Source: Limnoperna fortunei (lineage: Eukaryota; Mollusca; Bivalvia; Mytilida; Modiolidae). From it: a stretch of DNA of 64,000 nucleotides. Positions 23,701 through 35,700 of the stretch are shown piece after piece. The stretch covers positions 20,492,492 to 20,556,491 of the forward strand of contig OX104120.1 in assembly GCA_944474755.1 (NCBI GenBank), written 5' to 3'. Under the pieces are notes generated by a model. It saw only the letters and a program-made list of their open reading frames with translations. It was not told where the DNA came from and did not search any database. The first letter of the stretch is position 1; the number at the start of each line of letters is the position of its first letter. A program made the translations under genes and the position numbers.

Positions 23701-26700
23701 ACAGTAGTAAGAAAACAAGATACATTTGGCATGTCAAACAGTTAGTTGTATATGCGTACCCTTACTCTTAATCCTTGAGCGCTGGTTATGAGTTTGAATT
23801 TGAAAACAAGCTTTTCTGACGTAGTATTTTTTTAATTACATTGCTATTTTTGGTACTTTATGTTTAAAGTATCATTCTGAATATCAGGATAATGCAACAT
23901 GCACGTTTTATATATTCACGAAACAAATATGTATTGCATGTAGAAGCTATGACACTAACTTTTCGTACATTTTCAGTGATCTTTCAGTTAACAAGCTCAA
24001 CAACATTCCAGATTATGCATTTGCAAATTTAACAAATCTAATCGAATTGTAAGTATTAACTAATTGGTTAAGATCTTTTTTAGAAAATATATAATTTGTT
24101 TGAGTTTTTATTTAAAACATAAACTTATAGTTTAGATTTTGGCAAGGTTTATAAACATTACACAAATGATAAGAACTAATTTTCTATGAAAGCAATTTAT
24201 TTTGTTATACTGATAAAATAGCAAAATGTCAAATGTGTAAGAATATCGGAAGTAAAATTTCATTTAATTTCAATGATGTAATTATGTTTAGCTTTTATTC
24301 AAATTGCGATTTTTGTTATTAAGTTCGTTGCATTTAACAAACATATCTAAAACGTAACATTGTAAATTATGTAACTATAATATTGACCAGTTTGTTGTGA
24401 CGCTTTAAAAATCTTTCTACGTGGTCCACTTGAGAATGCTCTTATAGACTGATAGCTTTAAGCTTTTAGCTCTACATTAAGGTTTGATCTTGTTAAAAAT
24501 TAAACGTGAATACTAAAGCAGCGATGACATCTTTATAATAACGTATTCTATCATCATTTGTATTAAATAAACGAAGTTAACACAGACAAAAAAGACTTCT
24601 TAGCCTGTAGATTATTATTTCATTTTTTCGTGCCAACCCTAAATATATCCGTAAATTTACTTGCAGAATACTTCACGAAAATAAAATAGCAACCATTACT
24701 GATCATGCATTTGAGGGATTAAGTTCTCTCTCTAGACTGTAAGTAGAACAATTTGATGGGTATTTGAAAATTAATCCACAAAAGAATGAGTTTCTCTCAA
24801 TACAATGTTACACAAGGGAACAGTTGAAATGTTGTAACGCCTCATCGCATGTCGTTAACTTTAATGTAAACTTTTTATTCTGAGAACACACAAAGAGTTA
24901 ATAAAAATTCGATAAATCACCATTGCTGGTTGCTTTATCGTTAGAAAATGTTATAATATCAATATTTCTGTTAAAAGCAGGGATAAGTGAACAGAAAAAT
25001 AGTAGGTAGTAAGGACATAAACACGTCCTCTTAAAATTTCCAAAGAATAAACATTAACATTATAATTCCAAACCAATTAACTGATATCATACTGGTATGG
25101 CTTCCAGTATTTTATCTACAGTACAGTTCTTCAGTCGCGCATAGTCGACCTGTCTTTGGGGCTGTCGGGTCATATAACGGACAGCTTAGCCAAGGGCCCA
25201 GTCAGTAACGTGCATGGAGCGTACCATGCTCCTTACTAGATAAAAAGCTCATTTGTGGTTTTAAAAAGAGTGTAGGCTTAGTGTAGCCGTTCAAAAGGCT
25301 AAATGTTCTGTTCTTAAGGCATGCTTTATGCTTTTTGCTGTAGTTGTCTTAATTTCTATTCTTGTTGAATCATTCTGGCCTCCGTTTACTAACTTTTTTT
25401 TAAAGTTGTCTAGGATATATCAGTTTTAACAGATTTGAAAAATATAAGTATGAATAGAATCATCTTGATATTAAAACCAACAGAAAATTGTTTATGCAAG
25501 TACTCCGTATAACTTAGTGTATGGGGGTAGTTTTGTCAGGCTTGAATTAACGTTTGGGTTCTTGTATTCGCGAAATCGCTTTCAAAGTACTAGCGTATAA
25601 ACACATATCAGTTAATATTTATATGACGAAAGGGCCTTATTGTCCAGAAAATCTACATCAAAACCATTTATTGCGAATATAATAACTCATTTGATGTTTA
25701 CTTAATTTTTGAGTGCTATAAGTAAGTAAACGTTAACTGAAAGCTTTACATTTATAAATTTCAGGGAGTTACCTTTAAATAAATTAAGACAGATTCCAGC
25801 CGCATTTATATCTCTGAAAGATCTCCAATTGATGTAAGTTATGACGATGTCATAAAGAAAGTGTTTTATAATATAAGTGGTAAATTAGTTAATCTAATAT
25901 GCATGTCTGAAACTAGGCAATTATTGTTTAAATTGTTTTTATAGCGAAATGAAATTACATGCGTATTTGATTATTTTTGATAATTATGTCTCATTGAGGC
26001 TTAAATGCATTTCTATAAAAAAATGCATGTTGCAATTCAGTATTGCAAAAATAAGGAACAGCTATAGTACACTAAATATTTTACTAGATAAACCCAATAA
26101 AAGTAACATATCATATGAGTTTGATAGACTTCAGGTTCGATTCTGGTCATTTCGATTAATTTAACTTAATTGCTAGTTTATCATCGTATTAATCTTTATA
26201 ATTTAATAAAAGTCACTTGTATTTGTTGTTGTTTTTTTATTATTATACTCTGCATCATGTTACATTCTTGTTTCAGATCATTAGAAAATAACATGATTGA
26301 CTACCTTCCAGATAATAGCTTTGTTGGTAATAAAAAGCTACACACACTAAAGTTAGGAGGCAATCCTATTAGATCGTACGGAATCAATGCTTTTAGAAGG
26401 CTTCCGTTTTTAAAAGAATTGTAAGTTTTTGAATACGAACTCGATCTTCATTTTCTTAATGAATGTCTTTCTGTCTTCTGTTCATTTGACTTCCTGTAAG
26501 AAGCGAGTCATGTCAATTACTCTCTTTGATCGTCAAAACAAGTTTTTTATATTCACATTTCCACTTGTGTAATTTGCAAAGTTAATTAATTTTATTATGT
26601 TTTAAATGACATTGTAGGAAATAACAATGCAAACGTTTCTAAACCTTTGAAATAGTATAACAATTTGTTGATCATATTATAAGGAGTCATAATATGGAGA

Positions 26701-29700
26701 CGACAATTAATAAAAAATATAATTATGTATATACAAATTGAATTGTATAGGTAATTAAATAAAGGTTAAACAACTTACAAATATAAATTTGATTAACACA
26801 AGCACAGAAATAATCACGGAATATAAAGAGAGGTGAATTTCTAAATTTAAACAAATGACCATACACCACCAATGTTTTAAGCAAGTCTCAAAATATATTT
26901 TATTTATTTACCTTCGTTGTTAAGATTTATATACACGACGTTATTGTTTTTTAGAGTACTATCAGAAGCAAGAGATGTGACAGTATTCCCAGATTTAACT
27001 GGTAATGGTGAATTAAAGAAACTACAGTTAGATAGAAGTGGAATTTCTAAAATACCTGACAATTTCTGTGACATGGTCCCTGCTATTGAAAGACTGTAAG
27101 TGTTAAATTCATTAGCTACATTCACATTGGAACAGTCTGGTAACAACATGTTTATTCTGTCAGCAGCTTTAATTATTGACGTTTTTTGCATATGTTCCCA
27201 TGTAATGCTGTTCGTTGTTAAAATACTACTAATGCATGTAATCTTGCATTTACAATGTCATGATGTAAGTATTTTATATACACGTTATATATAAAAGTTT
27301 CTTTTTTCGTTTTAGTGATATGCATTCGAACAAGTTGTTAGAACTTCCAGTTTTGAATGGCTGTACAAATCTTAAACTGCTGTAAGTGTTTCTTTTAGCA
27401 TAACATTGTTTTCATTATGACGCATGCGCAGAACAAAAAGTATTAATATTAAAGATAGTTTTTAAAAAAATGCTTTAATGATTTTAAAATAAAAAAACCC
27501 TCAAAGTTGCTTGTTTAGGTTTATGAACTTTCCTCGGTGACTAAAGTCACATATTAAGTGACTAAAATTATAAAATATATCTTGCATGATCTATGTTTTT
27601 GTGGATGCGATCAGAAATTATTTAACTTATGCTTCACAAACTCCAACACCCAAGTATGGAAGTATGTAAATATGATTATATATTTGTAGAAATATTGGCG
27701 AAAACTTTATCACGTCCTTAGGGGAAGAGGTTTTTCTTAATAATACAGTATTAAAAGATCTGATAGTATCACACAACTTACTAGAAAATATAAAGGCAAA
27801 GGCATTCGTCGGTCTGCAGAACCTGCAATACCTGTGAGTGTATTCTTAAATATTTCCAGTGTCATATATTTTTAAATACAACCGTGGCTGTCGTTCTCTG
27901 CGTTGAAATAAGCTGTTGCAAATAAACCAAAAGAAAAATCCAGCAATGTTCTGAGGGATCAATAGTAAAACGCAGACAAACAGAACGGTCAACGAAAATC
28001 TAACATCGTAGAAATACATTCAATATCATTTATAGATACCACAATTTTACACCAAACGATGATTGATTGATCTATGTTTTAAAAGGCTTTTTGCTCATAT
28101 AATTTTTGTAATCATTATGTATTTAGTTCAGCATTGGCAACTAAATATTGAAAAAATTACGTTTTTAACTTAAATATAAAAAACAATGGGGTCAATAGAA
28201 TGAACTTAATTGTGATTCTTACATGTGTGATTATTATTTTAATATTTAGTTATTTAAATGTTTGTAGTCAGTTTGGCCACTTTTATTTGCTACGAGGCAT
28301 AATAAAAATTTTATATACCGTTTTACTATTTCACTTGTATTGATGTTTTGTTTATGATTACATGATAATTTCTGTAGTAGTTATGTCTTTTTATGTTCCA
28401 TCTATATAATTCAGTGACATTTTCTTTTGAATGACAGTGATCTGGCACGCAACCATATAAAGTCCATTGATGATAAAGCATTTTCTCCATTGAAGCATCT
28501 TGATGACTTGTATGTATATTGAATGCGACATTTATTACAATAACAGACATAATATGCAAATCGAATTGTCTTCTATGTATCCAAGACGATGTTTACAATG
28601 AATAAAAGAAAACTGCTATACTCAGTTATGTGTGACCACATTTTTAAAGCTCATTGCACATTGCTTTCAAATCATACGGTACCGTTTGTGTTTCAGCAAT
28701 TTTTCACATAACGAACAGATTAAGCGATATGTACAGTACAAGAATATAATAAAGTCCTTTTTATATAACCCGTTAGCCGAAGTAATCAGTTTTAGTAAAA
28801 ATTGAACCACATTTATATGAAATGCGTGTATAATAACTTAATTTCAGGAACCTATCTGAAAACCAATTCCCGAGGCTTCCTATGGATGGACTTCAAAATC
28901 TTCAACAGTTGAAAACATTCCATAATGAAGAACTACGAGAACCTATCCCCGTAAAACAACTTCCAAAAATCAAAACATTGGTTTTGTCATATGCCTATCA
29001 TTGCTGTGACTTTCTTAATCCAGCGGTATGTATGAAGATGAAATATGATATCGAAAATATAATAATTAACCTATTTTACAAGTTTTAGATGAAAGGTCTG
29101 CACTGCATTAAACAAATAACATTTGATAAAAAGAAGTATTTGAACAGAATGTGATAATCAAAAAAGATACATCCTGTTGTTTTCATGATCAGGTAGTAAC
29201 AAAATATTGAACACAAAGGAAATTGTCAGAAAACGACATTCGACACAGAAACTGGCGAACTTAATAAAGCAGTTACAACAATGGTTCTGACTTGGTATAT
29301 GTATTTCAAAAGAAATGGTGTTTTTTTTACCAGATTTTATGGCGTACAAAACTTCCCGCTTCCATAACTGTAATATGTGAGTTGGTTTGATGATGGGTAT
29401 TATATACCACTAGTCAGTAACCTTAAACTACATATGTGTAGGCATATGTGGAGTCGAATGCTCTGTTTCTTTAAGACGGTGTTTTCGTTTCTCGTGAGAC
29501 AAAGTGTTATAAAAAGATGAAGAGTCAAAGGTTTACAGTAAATGACTGACTCTATTTCATTATTTTTCAGGAAAATAGTGAATTAAAATTAGATGAAGAT
29601 ACTAGATGGCTGGGTCCAAAAAATTCTTCTGATCCAAATTTTGGAAATTTATCAAACTTTAACCCTTTATGTAAGTTATCTGTTCCCATTTTAATTTACT

Positions 29701-32700
29701 TGATATACATATAAACTTGCGATTTTCATTACGAAATAAACCTACTCTCTTGAAATCTAGTGCAATTTTGTTTAAAATGCCGCTGCTTTTTTTAAACTTG
29801 AAATTATTATAATTTAGTTAGTTGAGATTATACAGTAGTTTATTTTATAAAAAAAATATATGTGCATGATAACGAAACATTTTATATAATTTGAAGATAA
29901 ATTATCAAAAGGTCTGTCGTTACAATATTTATGTACCTATTTAAACACTTTTCTTCAGATTGATCAATAAGTTGTTCTGTGTTATTTTTTTCAATGATTG
30001 CGTTACTTACCACTTATTGTTTTAGATGTATCATATAACCCATTCAATCATTACAACTATAAACCTGTTGATTACATACCATCCCCAATGGATGCAGATT
30101 ATCCAGAATTCCCGGATGCGCCAGATGTATCGTTTTCAGAGGAAGTTATATCAGTCAAATCGTCTATACGTTGTGAACCATTACCAGGTATAATAATGGA
30201 GACAATCACTTGCATTAACTATCATATTCATTTTGGGTTCACTTGTATTAAAATTAACAAAACTGGTTTTTATATGAATAGGGTTACCCCACTCTCAGCA
30301 TTTTGCAGCTGCATTGTATATTTTTTATGAAAGAGGCCTACGTACCCGGTGATCCACATCCCCCCAAATACCTGATGTTTAGATAGGACCAATTGAAATC
30401 CTTGCCAATTACGCTTAGAGTTAAGCAAACCCCACAGTAAGGCTTGAATCCGAACCATCGGTTCTGACAGTTATGTAAGTAGTAGTAGATGAATCACTAC
30501 CTTAGCAACTTAGTCCTCGATTCCCCTTGATATCAGTAACTAAATTTAATTGCCAGAATGTTCATAACAATTTTATAATTGAATGTTGCGTTGTTCATTA
30601 AATTTTTCTGAATAATTATCAAGACTTATGGTCTTATTAGATAAAACAAATAAAGTGTACCGGGAAACTTACTACATAAGCAAAATTGTTCAATATATTT
30701 GCAAACTTTCATTGTACAATTTGAATAAATGCCTTGTGAAATAGTTCGGAGTGTTTAAATGTTTCTATGTTGCATCTTACAAATAAATTATAATGTTCAG
30801 CAATATTAAAGGAAATCAAATAATCTAGTCAATTGATATTTCGAAATATTTGAAGACATGAAATAAATTACAAATTAGTAAATATGTGAATAGTTATATG
30901 TGTTATAGTAACCAATTTGGTGCTGTAGTGCAAAAGAGACTCTATATAGTGAAATATAGCATATTTTGAGTATTCGTTTATAAATAGTGTGGTATCTTAA
31001 ACACTTAAGAGAATTAACCATTGAGTATCAGACCATTTTCTGTTTTCATACGTTTGTAGTGAGTCTGGAAAACATGGAACACGACTAAGACTAAGACAAC
31101 AAACGATATGGAGTTAAATTTTACAAAACACCGACTAAAACCAGAAAACCTTTAAAATGTTTACATCACTCTTCTAAACCCCTTAATACCAATGGAAACT
31201 CTTTATGTCACTTGATGACGCTATTGCACATGGATACCGGCTAAGTAAAGAGTAATTAAACATAAAATCTCCCTCCAAGCATGAAAGGGCGTAACAGGAA
31301 AGTGTACTTTTTTAGAAGGCATTATTGTTTAAAGTTGTACCACATACGTCAACCGTGACATATGTGTTTGTTTGAAAGAAATTATAACGCCACTGTCAGC
31401 AATTATTTAGTTGCATTTAGTTTTAATTGAGGTAGGGTGATGAAAACCACCGATCTTCGGTAGTAAACCTGGCAATCCTTGCCAAATAAGATTGGAGTCG
31501 GGCGTACCTTTCTGGCAGTGACTCGAATCCGCAACATAAGTGTTGACAGACCAAGTGATCAATAGAAGACGAACTACCACTCGACCACCAAAGCCCCGTG
31601 ACATGTTGTGTTATGGTTCTATATACAAACATGGACGTAACACGACAAGCAGAACTGAAAATAAACCAGTTATCAAAAACACAATACGAATTATATATAT
31701 ATATATTGCAAAATAATTCTGGCATAGTGGACACTGTGCCATTTTAAAAAAAATGATTCTATAAAAAATGATTTATATATAAGTAAACGAAATTCACAAA
31801 TGTTTGTAACCTACACTATATTTTTGAGCATGCGTTTGTTTTAGGACCATTTCTTCCCTGCAATGATCTGTTTGGCTGGTGGACGTTACGATGTGGTATT
31901 TGGATTGTGTTCATGTTAGCAATATTTGGAAATGGCACAGTTTTGTTTGTGTCAGTTAGCGGCAGGTCAACCATGAATGTTCCTCGATTTCTAATCTGCA
32001 ACTTAGCATTAGCTGACTTCTGCATGGGTGTATACCTTGGAATTTTAGCAATTGTTGATGCATCAACACTAGGTACGATTTACATGAACACGTGTACAGT
32101 AACGTAGCTACTATTGACGATTGATTGATTGTTGTTTAACGTCCAGCAAACAACATTTCAGCTATATTCAGGACGTTACTATTGACGAAGTGACGCACAC
32201 AAACAAGTTTAAGCTTAGTACTTGAAACAAATATAACTCGTATCAATGCCATAATAATTTCGCTGTTGAGTTCACTCAGAGCTGAAAATTATCCATTGCT
32301 GTTTCTGTGATTTATTATTTGAATTCATGTCAGTTGCTTCTGTCAAAAACCAATTTTTCCAAATAAAATGGCCCGATTAAAATATAAATTAATAAAATGA
32401 TTTCTCATGTTTAATAGGATTGTGTGCCCTTTGTTTTTTATTAGTTTTTTTCAAATGTTAACCATCTTTTGCCTCAAAACACATTATGTTCATACTATTT
32501 AATACGGATTACCAAACAAGCATTATGAAATAGTTATTGCTGAAAATCATTGTGGTAATAAGAAAAATAAAAACAACAATGACATCTACTGTTATTGTTT
32601 ATTTTGACATGTATAAACATATGATAGTAAACACTATCAGCGAAAACATTGAAAAATAAGTAACTATGAATTGTTTATTAATCCAAGCGCCCGGCGTTTT

Positions 32701-35700
32701 TACACTAAATAGCGAATTTGGTAGTGGGGCGATCTTTTAGAGGTGGTGCGATTTGAAAGGACGTTTATCTGTAGGGCGTATCGACTAGTTCCAATTTGTT
32801 TTATTTTGATTGATGAACTTCGACTTGCATCAATGTCTATTGCAATATTTAAAGACAGTCGATTAATGTAGACAAATGTCGCATGCCAAGAAACGTTTTT
32901 AAAAAATAGCAAAGAAAACCGACCGAACAACAAGTGCAAAAAGTAAAGGGGATGTAAGAACAGTTATAGACAAACATACACAGTGCAACACAAAAATCTA
33001 AAAAAAAAACAGAAAATAGTAACCAGAACCCAATAAAAACCATAGGTCACTTAGGTGCACACTAGTAAGCAGTGACCGCCTCTAAGTAGACACCCGTCGA
33101 GTTATCCATTGTTATGTCTAGGAAAAGTCGAATCCAGTAATGGGAAACACTACCTATGACTCGGCAAAAATGTTCGATTGTATTTTAAAAGATTAAAATT
33201 TCATTGTAGATCACCCGCTCCGAAGAATCATCTGTACGTTTGCCATTACTTGTCTTCGTTTGATCACTTTCACATTTTCATCTTTGTTTTAAACCACTTA
33301 ACGGAATGAAACCAAACTTGTCATAGATACTTTTATGATGTACTATATTATCGATGTAGACTTTGTGCCAATACGTTCAATCAAAATGGTCGGAAACTTT
33401 CTAATTGGTCTAATTTAAAAAAAAAATTAATTCAGAAAGATTTGAAAAATTTATTGAAAAACGTTATCGTTAAAACTAAAGGGGCTTGAGCCTCATGAAC
33501 ACCTCCGACCACGTCTCTGGATAAGACCTGCTGTAAGCCGTAAGTGGCTTCCAGACACCTTAAAGTGCTGTTCGAAAAAAAACATTGTACTTCTACCGGA
33601 AACGGATGCGTATGACTTATTAATCTTATAAATAGCGACTAGCTCTATAAGTATCCGTTGCAATATATTATGTGTTTAAAGTGGTGGAACTGCCAGTTTA
33701 TGGCAGAAATGGCGTTAGCTAAAGCTGTCGTAAATATCCTAAATAGACCTTAATTGTCACATTAGACTACTTTTTTTCTCTCTTTATCGCTCGGGATGAA
33801 ATAATGCGACATACTAGTAAATGGCCAGCAAGTGGTAAAATAAATGATACACCACAGCCTCTGTGAATTATTATTTGAACATTCAATAACACAATTACAT
33901 GTGTAACCATTTATATTGAGGTATAAACTTTTCATTTGATATATTTGTATTTTTAGGAGAATTTAAAACATTTGCAATAGAGTGGCAGACCAGTTCTGGT
34001 TGCTTAGTTGCAGGATTTCTAGGTGTAGTTTCAAGTGAATTAAGTGTTTTCACACTGATGATTATTACCATCGAGCGTGAATATGCTATAGCCAATGCTA
34101 TGCAGTTCAACAAACGAATTTCTCTAAGAAAAGCAGGTAATCTTCCTTCACACTTGTATGCTATACATTAATTAATAATTAGCCTGTCATCGGTTAATGA
34201 TTTTTCAAAATAATAAAAACGTGTTCACATTTCAACATTTTGTAAATATATATATATATGTATTTGATGTCTTCAGTTCTATTTAACAGTTGTCGTTGTC
34301 GGACACGAATATTTTTCTATTGGACAGTGAACGTTTTAATCGGGTTTTATGGTATATCTGTTACTTTTTTCTATATTTTCAAATGTAAATGTGTTATTAC
34401 AAAAATATATAAAATATTGTATGAATCATCCTGTAGTATTGTGTTGATTACAGGTATAATAATGACATTTGGTTGGGTGTTCTGTATTGGCCTCGCCAGC
34501 CTCCCTCTCTTTGATATCAGCGATTACAGAAAATTTGCTATATGTCTTCCGTTTGAGACAAGTGATAAGGCATCATTAGGTAATTATTTAATTATAATAT
34601 TATGACAATGTTTAAGTGAAGATTTTCATTTTGTTGGTCGCTTTTTGTATGTCAATAAGTCATTTTTGTCAGAAAACCGAGTGGTTTAGGCTGTTAGCCA
34701 TCTGGTGTTAATCACCTGAAAGTCAACACTTAGGTTGCGGGTTCGACCGTCTCAATGCTCGATTGCAATCCTAACTGACAAGGTTTAGCAATTTTCATTC
34801 CGAAGTCCATGGGTTTTCTCCAGGTACTCTGCTTCCCCCCATCGCCCTCCAAGGAAAGCGAGAACAACTTGACGCCACTATATAGCTGAAAAATTGCTGA
34901 CAGCAACACTATTCCAACAAACAAACAAACAAAACCAAAATGCTTATTTGTAACTAAAATTCCACTATTTGTAAGAAGGCTGCACTCGAAAATTAATATC
35001 CCAACAAGCTTTTGTGGGATATAGCCCGTAATGATGATTATCCCAATAAAAAATACCCAAATCCTAACTCGTATTTATTCATCAAACAGAGCTTTCAACA
35101 TTTCTCAGAACAATTGGAATAAGTCAAGCAGGTATATTAAAAAACTGTTGAATAATTTATTTGAATAGATTTAGCCGAAGCAGTCAGTAGATATAAGAAT
35201 AATTTCGTCTACTCACCACTCAAATTTGTTCAACAAAAACAAATTTTTGGGAAAAAAAACGTAAAAACGTGTATACAATTTTATATTGCAAAGTATATGA
35301 ATCATTTTATAGCCTAAAATAATATATAAAACTTTCACTTAAGAAAACTTCTGAATACAATCGCAGTGTTCAAAATTATGTGATTTCTTTCATCGGTTTA
35401 GGTATGTAGTGTCCTAGGTAACAGTTGTCAATTTCCCAATATAAGTTAGCAAGATCCATTTAAACTAATCAACTAACAAAAACTAAAGGACAATAAAGGA
35501 TTGCAAATCGTTTGCATTAACAGAACTATCTTAATTAAGAGCATTTGTTTATTTCTTATCACTCATATAACGATCATTAAATTATTTTGTCTTTCAGACT
35601 TTGATTTTTTCTATACAATACCGATCTATAGCATAAAAAATTCATGTTAAATATTGTATGATTGTTTAACATGTTTATTTACACTTTATTTTGCAGCATT

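Larger units (their letters stand above)
20761..35696 (+). other. Eighteen LGR introns (collective entry)
   Basis: All use GT..AG. Lengths run from 220 bp (27096-27315) to 1884 bp (32073-33956). Introns over 300 bp that carry recognisable material: 20761-21665 (27-bp minisatellite), 24739-25764 (reverse GATTGATT repeat), 30188-31844 (two reverse SINE-like copies), 32073-33956 (GATTGATT fragment and retroelement 3' fragment) and 34580-35696 (forward SINE-like copy). In the others (for example 21738-22914, 23519-23976, 24049-24666, 25834-26276, 26421-26954, 27834-28437, 29026-29570) only AT-rich sequence is seen. Confidence 0.8.

Noticed and set aside
31907..32107. A 66-residue ORF as a separate small membrane protein
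   Set aside because: It is the TM1-TM2 exon of the LGR read through its donor at 32073.
35654..35696. ATG start for the 561-residue ORF as an independent intronless gene
   Set aside because: It encodes only TM5-TM7 and a tail; a proper acceptor at 35696 and phase match with the preceding exon show that it is the last exon of the LGR.
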